NCBI GenBank assembly: GCA_001786575.1
Contig: MFRW01000001.1
Location: forward strand, 48,879 to 112,878
Source of the DNA: Candidatus Moranbacteria bacterium RIFCSPHIGHO2_01_FULL_55_24
Lineage (GTDB): Bacteria > Patescibacteria > Paceibacteria > Moranbacterales > UBA1568
Reading direction: 5' to 3'
DNA length: 64,000 nucleotides
The stretch's first letter is position 1, and every line of letters starts with the position of its first letter. Below the pieces are notes generated by a model. The model did not search any database and was not told the origin of the DNA. It was given only the letters and a program-made list of their open reading frames with translations. Shown here piece by piece: positions 57,563-64,000 of this stretch. Position numbers and translations under genes: made by a program.

Positions 57563-58180
57563 ATGAAGTTCTTTGTACATGCGATTGCTGTAGTTATGGC
57601 TGTGGCAGGGGGAAGCGAAGTTCCGGCTTTCGGGCAAGAAGCCGAGCCGATCGTCGTTGAGGGAGACGTAGCCACGACAGCCGAAGTCTATCCGGTTTCT
57701 CCGGGTATTGCTGTTATCGAGATGGGACCGATCTACGGTGTTTTCCTCGATACTTTTCCGGAAGGCATCAACGCGCATCTGGCGGAGCCGGATAAGTCCG
57801 GCAAAGGTACGGCATATGTCGCTAAGCTGAAGCGGACTCCGTTCGATTCCGCATTCATCTGCTGGAGAGGCGTGCGCAAGTATTGGCACGCTCTTCCTGC
57901 GTGCGGCGTGAAGGATGGATCACGGGTGTCCGTGACTATCGATGTCGGGAGCCGGCGCAATGAGTTGTTCGGGATGGTTCCGGTCGCAATCGATCGGGAA
58001 ACCGGCACACAAGTCGCCTGGATCGCCCATCCGGAAAATACCCAGACCCAAGCGAAGTGCAGAGAGAGCGAAGATACGGTATCCGTCTTCTCTGTAGACG
58101 GAGCCGGCACCATCAGTATCGCTACGCCGGCACAGATGGCATCCTACCGTTCCCAATATTGCCAAGGAAGCGGAGGATGA
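57563..58180 (+). CDS. Exported hypothetical protein
   Basis: A 205-residue protein with a signal peptide (FFVHAIAVVMAVAGGSEVPAF) and a mature part of beta-strand character; Cys occur near 100, 114, 157 and 201. No family recognised. A GAAGGAG ribosome binding site precedes the ATG. The region AFICWRGVRKYWHALPACGV is similar in style to AGKQICVSGRRDFWSVRRDG in the next gene, hinting at a shared domain (a Cys, then W, then basic residues). Confidence 0.66.
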   Translation: MKFFVHAIAVVMAVAGGSEVPAFGQEAEPIVVEGDVATTAEVYPVSPGIAVIEMGPIYGVFLDTFPEGINAHLAEPDKSGKGTAYVAKLKRTPFDSAFICWRGVRKYWHALPACGVKDGSRVSVTIDVGSRRNELFGMVPVAIDRETGTQVAWIAHPENTQTQAKCRESEDTVSVFSVDGAGTISIATPAQMASYRSQYCQGSGG

Positions 58181-58280
58181 AGCGTTTTGCCCTGGAATGA
58201 AGCTTTATCATAAGTGGATTTCCAGGGTATTTTTTGGAAAAGTTCTGGGGAAGGGTGTAAAATAAAGGCAGATTGAGGGA

Positions 58281-58309
58281 TTGACAAAATCCCTGAAAGG
58301 GTGTATAAT
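58281..58309 (+). promoter_or_regulatory. Consensus promoter of the last exported-protein gene
   Basis: TTGACA at 58281-58286, 17-base spacer, TATAAT at 58304-58309. The spacer contains a small CCCT-GAA-AGGG palindrome. Confidence 0.9.
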
Positions 58310-58372
58310 GGAATGTTCATAGTGTCAGAAATTTCTCGACGCTTTGGACGGAGTTCCATTCCCGGAAAGCCT

Positions 58373-58393
58373 CCCTGGAGGCATTTTCCAGGG
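58373..58393 (+). promoter_or_regulatory. Leader hairpin before the last exported-protein gene
   Basis: CCCTGGA and TCCAGGG form a seven-pair stem, nine bases before the AAGGAGG ribosome binding site (58402-58408), where it could affect translation or RNA stability. Confidence 0.5.
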
Positions 58394-58414
58394 AAACATC
58401 GAAGGAGGAAGTCA

Positions 58415-58870
58415 ATGAAGTACTTTTCAATCCTGTTTGTTGCCGCTGCTGCATGCCTGTCGGCCACCCCGGCGCTCGCCGAAACCGTGGTTTCGGGAAC
58501 CATCGCTGCGGTGACGGTGTCGAAAGACACTATCCAGACCGGCTCGCTCTCGGGCGTTCAGGGTGCTATCTGCGGCAAGCCCGACAAGCTCGGCAAGGGC
58601 GAAGCCTGCTATCTCGCCTTCGAAGCGAATCCCAGTTGGTTCGCCGGCAAGCAGATCTGCGTCAGCGGACGGAGGGATTTCTGGTCTGTGCGTCGTGATG
58701 GCGTGATCGTCAACGAGGGCCTCCGTGTCCCCGTCTGCGCTCCGATCAGTCCCAATGGGACGGTCAGTCTGTCGGTCAATTTCCCGACTGGATTCGATCC
58801 CTTCATTGCTGAAGGCGGCCGCATCGTCGCCTGGGCCAGCCGGGACGATCTCGGCCTGCCCGTTCAGTAA
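58415..58870 (+). CDS. Small exported hypothetical protein
   Basis: A 151-residue protein with a textbook signal peptide (MKYFSILFVAAAACLSATPA, cleavage after ALA). The mature part of about 128 residues has three Cys (in GAICGKPDK, EACYLAFE and KQICVSGRRD) and ends in a beta-rich segment. Function unknown. Consensus promoter, strong AAGGAGG ribosome binding site and long terminator indicate a highly expressed single-gene unit. Confidence 0.7.
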   Translation: MKYFSILFVAAAACLSATPALAETVVSGTIAAVTVSKDTIQTGSLSGVQGAICGKPDKLGKGEACYLAFEANPSWFAGKQICVSGRRDFWSVRRDGVIVNEGLRVPVCAPISPNGTVSLSVNFPTGFDPFIAEGGRIVAWASRDDLGLPVQ

Positions 58871-58926
58871 TAAGAGCACTACCAGCTTCCGGCGGGATAG
58901 GTAAAACCTCTCCCACATCGGGCCAT

Positions 58927-58985
58927 AACTCCCTAGGATGAAATTCTGTATCACAGAATGGATTCCTGGGGAGTTTTCTTTTTAT
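58927..58985 (+). terminator. Long two-tier intrinsic terminator
   Basis: The outer stem AACTCCC/GGGAGTT continues through AGG/CCT, and an inner ATTCTG/CAGAAT hairpin completes it; TTCTTTTTATTTTT follows. Confidence 0.85.
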
Positions 58986-59068
58986 TTTTAAATGAGCTCT
59001 CCGCTGGAAGAGAGCGAGTGCCTCTCGGAAAGGTCGCTCGCCGAAGGGTTTCCGGAGGGAGAGAAAAA

Positions 59069-60412
59069 TTATTTCTTCTCCTGCGAGAGGGAAAGCAGGG
59101 CGCCCAAGAGGCCGAAGAAGAGCCATTGGACCGGCGTATTTTTGAAGACGTTATCAGAAAGGGCGGCGATTTCCAGCGTCAGGAAGAAAAGGAGGAGAAT
59201 GCCGTAGGAGAGGCGGAGCGCCCGTTCCGGCTTGCTCTGTGCGTAGCGCTTGCCGATGATATAGAGGAGCGAGAGGAGGTAGAGAGCGAAAAGAGAAACG
59301 CCTACCACGCCGCCTTCGACGAAGAATTTCACGAAATCATTATGGGAGTCATTGGAGCCGAAGCGCGCCCCGCGGAGGGATTCCGAAACGACTGGGAAGG
59401 TGTCCATGCCGGAGCCCAAGTAGTAGCGGCCGTCCTGGATAGACTTGGTGGTGACATCGTGCCAGAGCGTCTGGCGCCAGACGATAGAGCTATCCGGATC
59501 CGGTGAGAGAGTGCTTTCGATACGGCTCTGGAAGGCCGGAGAAAAGACGAAGAGCACGAAGGGAATGAGCAGGAGCGGGAAGAGGAGAAGGCGGTAGCGG
59601 AAGATGGCGAGGAGGAAGGCGAAGAGGAAAAGTGCCACCCAGGCGACACGGGCGAAGGTGAGGAGGAGCATGATCATGAGGATTCCCATATAGAGGGACA
59701 CGAAGAACTTCTCGCGCGTCGTTTTGGCATAGACGACCGAGTAGAGGACAGCGAAGACGATGAGCGAGAACAGGTAGAGACTGAAGACGTTCGGGTGGCT
59801 GAACGTCCCGAAGATGCGCGGGAGCGTCACATCCGCGTCTTGGAAGCCGAGAGAGAAGACGAACTGATAGACGGCGAGAATGAGCGGCAGGATGCTGGAG
59901 ACGAAGAATGCCAGGAGGAGAGTCCGCAGATCGGCGGTTTTCTTTACCGCAACGAACGCGAGGAAAGAGAGGACGAAAAGATCGAAGAAGCGGAGAAGTT
60001 CCTGGAGGGTGCGGAGCGGGGCGATGGAGTAGGCAAGCGTCGCTCCTCCCCAGAGGAAAATGAGTATGAAAGGAAAAATGAGCGGAAAACGCAGGAGGGA
60101 ATTCCTGTGGAGGAAGAGGAGGAAAAGCCCGAGCAAGGCGATGCCGCCCCCCAAGAGCTGGGAGAGGGAGAGCGTGATATCGAAGAGTGAGACCGTGTAG
60201 AACTGGGAGGAATAGTCGAGCGACATGCGGAGCACGATGAGGACGGCCAAGAGGAAAAGGGGTGACTCGAAGAGGAGGACGAAAGCGATCATGCTGGAAA
60301 CGATCACTACTGGCAAAAGCGGCGAGAAGCCGAAGATGAGCGAGAAAACGGAAAGCGCCGCGAAGATGACCGCGAAGAAAACCCAAGTGGCAGGAGCCGA
60401 GAGATGCTTCAT
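59069..60412 (-). CDS. O-antigen ligase/polymerase-like membrane protein (Wzy/WaaL family)
   Basis: A 447-residue minus-strand protein with about ten to twelve membrane spans. Between late spans lies a large loop with SIVWRQTLWHDVTTKSIQDG and the motif YYLGSGMDTFPVVSE ... NDSHNDFVKFFVEGGVVG, the H-containing loop typical of Wzy polymerases and WaaL ligases. It would polymerise or transfer lipid-linked glycans on the outer face of the membrane. The start at 60412 overlaps the methyltransferase stop (ATGA), so the two genes are coupled. Confidence 0.86.
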   Translation of the reverse strand: MKHLSAPATWVFFAVIFAALSVFSLIFGFSPLLPVVIVSSMIAFVLLFESPLFLLAVLIVLRMSLDYSSQFYTVSLFDITLSLSQLLGGGIALLGLFLLFLHRNSLLRFPLIFPFILIFLWGGATLAYSIAPLRTLQELLRFFDLFVLSFLAFVAVKKTADLRTLLLAFFVSSILPLILAVYQFVFSLGFQDADVTLPRIFGTFSHPNVFSLYLFSLIVFAVLYSVVYAKTTREKFFVSLYMGILMIMLLLTFARVAWVALFLFAFLLAIFRYRLLLFPLLLIPFVLFVFSPAFQSRIESTLSPDPDSSIVWRQTLWHDVTTKSIQDGRYYLGSGMDTFPVVSESLRGARFGSNDSHNDFVKFFVEGGVVGVSLFALYLLSLLYIIGKRYAQSKPERALRLSYGILLLFFLTLEIAALSDNVFKNTPVQWLFFGLLGALLSLSQEKK

Positions 60413-61068
60413 GCTTTGTGCCATACGACAGTGAAGGTCATAGTAAAGCCGAAAAGGCGGTTTCTGGAGAGAGTGTAATCTCTGATCCCCGCTTCGTCAA
60501 AGAGGTTCCGGAGATCGTATTCGGAGAGGAGATCCATGTACCCGCCGGCAGCCCAGCCCTTGCCGATAAGCCGGAGGATACGGTCGAAGGCTTTTTTGGG
60601 AAGGAGGAGATGGAGCAGAGGTATCCGGGTATGGACTTCTATGGGAAAGCGGCGGTTCGGGGTGGTCAGGTAGCCGCGCCGGCTGACGCGGAAGAGTTCC
60701 CGGAGAAACCGGAGTTGATCTTCATGGCCGCCTACGTGCTCGATGACGGCGTTCGAATAGGCGATGGAAAATTCATTGTCGGTGAAGGGGAGCGAGCGGC
60801 CATCGGCTTCGAGTGTGGTCACTTCCGGGTAGCGTTTTTTGAATTCCGTAAAATCATCCAAACCGACGGCGGTGATTCTTTTGGGGAAAGGATAGTGCTT
60901 CTCGAGGTAGTTGTCGGTGTCCGAGTATTCGACGGTGTTCACGCCGACATCGAGAATGGTGTCGCCGTTCATCGGCTCGAGATGCTTCAGGAAAAAAGCG
61001 TACTTTTTGGCCCGGCTTTTGGCTGACAGGGAATAGGCGATCCGATCCATTAAGCTCTTCTGCGGCAT
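60409..61068 (-). CDS. Class I SAM-dependent methyltransferase
   Basis: A 219-residue protein. Motif I is TILDVGVNTVEYSDTD, an unusual form lacking the second Gly, followed by ITAVGLDDF and LEADGRSLPFTDNEFSIAYS (motifs II and III) and IEHVGGHEDQLRFLRELFRV, as in Methyltransf_11 enzymes. It could methylate a sugar or lipid carrier in envelope synthesis, judging from the O-antigen-ligase-like gene after it and the divergent glycosyltransferase. The first codon is taken as 61068 (MPQKSLMDRIAYS); 61050 is an alternative. Confidence 0.8.
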   Translation of the reverse strand: MPQKSLMDRIAYSLSAKSRAKKYAFFLKHLEPMNGDTILDVGVNTVEYSDTDNYLEKHYPFPKRITAVGLDDFTEFKKRYPEVTTLEADGRSLPFTDNEFSIAYSNAVIEHVGGHEDQLRFLRELFRVSRRGYLTTPNRRFPIEVHTRIPLLHLLLPKKAFDRILRLIGKGWAAGGYMDLLSEYDLRNLFDEAGIRDYTLSRNRLFGFTMTFTVVWHKA

Positions 61069-61120
61069 AGGCAAGATGTATAGAACTATAGTACCATTCT
61101 CTTTAGGATTGCGAAAAGCT

Positions 61121-62335
61121 ATGAAAATCCTTCTCATCAACAAATACCATTATCTGAAGGGCGGCGCCGAGCGCGCTTATTTCGATATGGCCCGGCTCTT
61201 GGAAGAAGCGGGGCACGAAGTAGCCTTTTTCTCGATGGAACATCCGGAGAACCAGCCGACTCCTTGGAGCCGTTTTTTCGTCTCGCGAGCGGAGTACCGG
61301 GACGATTCGCTCCCGTTTTTCCGTAAGGCGGCGCTGGCCGGGAAGCTTATCTACAACTTCGAGGCGAAGCGGAAACTCCGAGCCCTGCTCGCTGAATTCC
61401 GACCCGACATCGCGCATGCCCACAATATCTATCATCAGATCTCCCCGAGCATCTTTTCGGTCTTGGAGGCCGAGGGTATTCCGGTAGTCATGACGCTCCA
61501 CGACTACAAGATCGTTTCCCCGAATTATAACCTCTTCTCCAAGGGGCGGATTTGGGAACATACTTCCGGGCTGCGCTGTATCGCCGACGCCTGCGTGCAT
61601 GACTCGCGCCTGCGGAGCACCCTGTGCGCGCTTGAGAAGTGGCTCCACGCGCTTCTCGGAAGCTATCGGCAGATTGACCTGTTTCTCTCTCCGAGCCGCT
61701 TCCTGCGCGATAAGTGCTTTGCGCTCGGGTTTTCCGGAAAGATAGAATACCTGCCGAACCCGCTTCTCTCTCCCGCTCCGGTCATGGCTCCGGTCTCCCG
61801 CCATCCGGACCAATTCCTCTTCTTCGGACGACTCTCGCAGGAGAAGGGCGTTGGGATGCTTCTCGAAGCTTTCACGCTTCTCGGCCCCGAAAAGCGTCTC
61901 GTGATCGTGGGGGACGGGCCGGAACGGCAACGCTTGGAGCACCTCTCGCAGGAGAAGGGACTCGCCGACAGAGTGCAGTTTACCGGCGCTCTGTACGGAT
62001 CCGAGTTGGAAGCCAAGAAAGCAGAGTCGCAAGCCGTGATCCTCCCCTCGCTCTGGTATGAGAATCTCCCCTACGTCCTGACGGAAAGCCTGCAGTCGGG
62101 ATGCCTCGTCATCGCATCCGAAAGCGGTGGCATGGCCGAGCGCATCCGGCATGGAGAGAACGGCTTCCTCTTCGAGATGGGCGATACCCGCGGATTGGCG
62201 GATATTATCAGGGATCTCGGAAGCCATGATCTCGAAGCCATCCGGGAGAAAGCGCGGGAGAGCGTCGCCGACCTGGAGCCGGGAGACTTCATGCGGAAAC
62301 TTCTCGCCTTTTATGCTGCTGCCATCAAAAATTGA
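61121..62335 (+). CDS. GT4 glycosyltransferase
   Basis: A 404-residue GT-B enzyme starting MKILLINKYHYLKGGAERAY, a typical GT4 N-terminus. The donor domain contains QFLFFGRLSQEKGVGMLLEA, VIVGDGPERQRLEHL and PSLWYENLPYVLTESLQSG. It is divergent from the methyltransferase; the 52-base gap holds overlapping -10 boxes for both directions (TATAGT plus, TACTAT minus). It is likely part of the same surface-glycan pathway. Confidence 0.9.
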   Translation: MKILLINKYHYLKGGAERAYFDMARLLEEAGHEVAFFSMEHPENQPTPWSRFFVSRAEYRDDSLPFFRKAALAGKLIYNFEAKRKLRALLAEFRPDIAHAHNIYHQISPSIFSVLEAEGIPVVMTLHDYKIVSPNYNLFSKGRIWEHTSGLRCIADACVHDSRLRSTLCALEKWLHALLGSYRQIDLFLSPSRFLRDKCFALGFSGKIEYLPNPLLSPAPVMAPVSRHPDQFLFFGRLSQEKGVGMLLEAFTLLGPEKRLVIVGDGPERQRLEHLSQEKGLADRVQFTGALYGSELEAKKAESQAVILPSLWYENLPYVLTESLQSGCLVIASESGGMAERIRHGENGFLFEMGDTRGLADIIRDLGSHDLEAIREKARESVADLEPGDFMRKLLAFYAAAIKN

Positions 62336-62361
62336 CAAAGGGAGCCTAGGAGGAGTAAGAC
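62332..62361 (+). promoter_or_regulatory. Probable promoter of the following unknown gene
   Basis: TTGACA overlaps the previous stop codon (62332-62337). The -10 is weak (GTAAGA or TAAGAC at 17-18 bases). Confidence 0.4.
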
Positions 62362-62397
62362 TGAATCAGGCAGTTCTTTACACAAAGGAGAAGTCCG

Positions 62398-62934
62398 ATG
62401 GATATTTGGACCGAAGCTATCTTTGTCGCCGGATTCGTTTCCGCGATATTGCTTTTTGACCGTTTTGTCACTTCTTTCCGAGGAAAAAGGAGTTCTGTCA
62501 TGGAAAGAAAATGTATCATATTTGTCCGCCATGACGGCTACGCTATAGCACAACTGATGTGGTTCGCGAGCGAAAGGTATCCATGGGAGCCCAAGAGCAT
62601 CATACGCACCTTCGAAGAAGGGAAATGGAGAGAATATTCCTGTTGCGAAAATACGCCGAATGATGATGGTAATCATCCGGCACTCTGTATCAAGGTCGTT
62701 TTGGATCCTATGGCCGAGAAGTTCCGCGGGTATAAGTCGATGGCACTCATAGTGCATCTCATGACGGAACTGGAGGATGAGGATGGGACCATAGTCAGCC
62801 AGCGGGTGGATGTGAAATCAGGCGATCTTAATATGCTGAAATTTTTCCAAGCATGGCTTCCTGAAAAGAAGCTCCAGATACCTGTGCGACGGCTCCCTCA
62901 TCAGATACCGAAGTTTCGGAAAGAAGGCCATTAA
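62398..62934 (+). CDS. Hypothetical protein with one N-terminal membrane span
   Basis: A 178-residue protein. Residues about 5-25 are hydrophobic (TEAIFVAGFVSAILLFDRFV), then a soluble domain with CIIFVRHDGYAIAQLMWFAS and Cys pair CCENTPND. No family recognised. A strong ribosome binding site (AAAGGAGAAG) precedes the ATG and a terminator follows. It is probably a membrane-anchored cytoplasmic domain. Confidence 0.65.
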   Translation: MDIWTEAIFVAGFVSAILLFDRFVTSFRGKRSSVMERKCIIFVRHDGYAIAQLMWFASERYPWEPKSIIRTFEEGKWREYSCCENTPNDDGNHPALCIKVVLDPMAEKFRGYKSMALIVHLMTELEDEDGTIVSQRVDVKSGDLNMLKFFQAWLPEKKLQIPVRRLPHQIPKFRKEGH

Positions 62935-62968
62935 GAATGTCCACTCTTTTCTTCGAGCCGGATTAAAT

Positions 62969-63000
62969 ACGGGTAGCAGTCTGCTGTTGCCCGTTTTTTT
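62969..63000 (+). terminator. Intrinsic terminator
   Basis: ACGGG/CCCGT with an inner AGCA/TGCT stem, followed by eight or more T. Confidence 0.85.
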
Positions 63001-63003
63001 TGT

Positions 63004-64000
63004 TTACTTGTATTCCTCACGGAGCGTCATGCGCGCATCGAGTGCCAGGAGAGGCACTCCCTCTTCGAAGGCCAGGAGCGGGTTGATGTCGAGTTCTTGG
63101 ATTTCCGGAAAATCGGTCACAAGCCGGGAAAGCCTCCCGATAGCCTCTAGGAGAGCTTTGCGGTCGATCGCCTTCTGTCCGCGGGCACCGGCGAGGAGCG
63201 GCTCGCTTTTGAGCTCGGCGATCATCTCCTCGGCGTCCTCTTCGGTAAGCGGCGCGAAACGGAAGGAAACATCTTTGAAGATTTCTACGAATATCCCGCC
63301 CAGACCGAGCATGATGAGCTTGCCGAGCCCCGGCTCTTCCTTGATGCCTAAGATAAGCTCCTTGCCTCCTTCCGGCGCCATTTCAGAGAGGAGAACCCCG
63401 GTAACTTTGGCTTCCGGCGCCTTGAGAGAGACATTTTCCAGGATGGTTCGGTAGGCTGCCTCGGTCCCTTCCGGAGTGACCGAGAGGATGACGCCGCCGA
63501 CATCGGATTTATGAATGATGTCCGGAGAGACGACCTTCATCGCGAAGGGCCGGCTGAAGCCCTGGGCAGCTGCTTGCGCTTCTTCGGGGCTCTTCACGAT
63601 GAGAGTTTTCGGAAACAGGAAGCCGTAGTGTTCGAGAATCTCTTTCGCCTCGCTCTCGTGTAGACGGAAGCGGCGTTCGCTCTTGGCTTTTTCGATAACG
63701 CTTCTTGCCGAGGCAGGATCGACATCATTGAGAGCAAATGGCGTCGTCTCTGTCTTCTTCCTCCAGATGCCGGCCTGGGCCAGCTTCCCGAGCGCCTCGG
63801 CAGCGGCTTCGGCGTAAAGGAATGTGGCGACACCGCCCTGTGCCAGTACGCCGAGGGCTTCTCGGAACGACGCGTCTCCGGCAAAGACAGCTACGAGCGG
63901 TTTCTTGCTCCGCCTCTTGCAATCGACGAGGGCCTGGGCGGTTGCTACCGCTTCTGTCATGGACTGCGGGGTGACGATCACCAGGAGCATATCGATAGAG
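63004..64000 (-). CDS. ADP-forming acyl-CoA/acetyl-CoA synthetase, C-terminal part (N-terminus beyond window)
   Basis: The open minus-strand frame reaches the window end, so the true start is outside. The visible part starts within a succinyl-CoA-synthetase-like domain (LLVIVTPQSMTEAVATAQAL) and continues into the ATP-grasp domain: AKEILEHYGFLFPKTLIVKS, AMKVVSPDIIHKSDVGGVIL, KLIMLGLGGIFVEIFKDVSF. This alpha-beta fusion makes ATP from acyl-CoA by substrate-level phosphorylation, common in archaea and in fermentative bacteria, and it fits a CPR-style fermentative metabolism. A single polypeptide carrying both activities is typical in these bacteria. Confidence 0.88.
   Translation of the reverse strand, partial: SIDMLLVIVTPQSMTEAVATAQALVDCKRRSKKPLVAVFAGDASFREALGVLAQGGVATFLYAEAAAEALGKLAQAGIWRKKTETTPFALNDVDPASARSVIEKAKSERRFRLHESEAKEILEHYGFLFPKTLIVKSPEEAQAAAQGFSRPFAMKVVSPDIIHKSDVGGVILSVTPEGTEAAYRTILENVSLKAPEAKVTGVLLSEMAPEGGKELILGIKEEPGLGKLIMLGLGGIFVEIFKDVSFRFAPLTEEDAEEMIAELKSEPLLAGARGQKAIDRKALLEAIGRLSRLVTDFPEIQELDINPLLAFEEGVPLLALDARMTLREEYK

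Overview
The window looks like a chromosome segment of a Candidate Phyla Radiation / Patescibacteria bacterium, probably Parcubacteria-like. This is inference. The supporting signs are a class I lysyl-tRNA synthetase, an archaeal-type aspartyl-tRNA synthetase, a ClpC-like AAA+ ATPase with a membrane-embedded N-terminus, a SecD carrying an inserted peptidyl-prolyl isomerase-like module, very short intergenic gaps, and many genes with little or no Shine-Dalgarno sequence. There is no rRNA, no CRISPR array and no recognisable transposase.

Layout. 1-12.5 kb holds envelope polysaccharide genes (a GT-C glycosyltransferase, two further glycosyltransferases, two sugar-nucleotide epimerases), the AAA+ ATPase and a MacB-like ABC exporter with two permeases. 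12.5-26 kb is mostly housekeeping: NUDIX, ABC-F, SecD-SecF, TyrRS, PheRS alpha and beta, then a glycosyltransferase / chain-length regulator / glycosyltransferase operon. 26-40 kb is accessory DNA, in parts clearly richer in A+T. 40-54 kb is again core: AspRS, MreB-MreC-MreD-PBP2, GreA, class I LysRS, tRNA-Val, SerRS, tRNA-Lys, ribosome recycling factor and the RseP protease. 54-59 kb is a run of uncharacterised exported proteins. 59-64 kb holds an O-antigen-ligase-like protein, a methyltransferase, a glycosyltransferase, an unknown and part of an ADP-forming acyl-CoA synthetase.

The most interesting element is at 27.6-29.06 kb. A near-consensus promoter is followed by a 19-bp palindrome, a radical SAM/SPASM protein, a 60-residue peptide with an almost perfect Shine-Dalgarno, and a terminator. 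The peptide ends in three consecutive aromatic-x-Lys triads (FSK, WDK, WGK), the type of motif that radical SAM enzymes of the triceptide/darobactin kind turn into three-residue cyclophanes. It looks like an undescribed RiPP system. A TraB/Tiki-like protein follows directly. Two paralogous C39-like cysteine peptidases, a PRMT-like methyltransferase and a second, Gly-rich 26-residue peptide gene with its own promoter and terminator lie within the next 10 kb. The second peptide and a C39-like protein sit between a multi-membrane-span histidine kinase and a double-receiver response regulator, which suggests peptide signalling.

Regulation is unusually readable. Many genes have clear TTGACA-17-TATAAT-type or extended -10 promoters just after intrinsic terminators. 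In two places (greA, and the first C39-like gene) a terminator hairpin lies between a promoter and its gene, suggesting attenuation or a small leader RNA.
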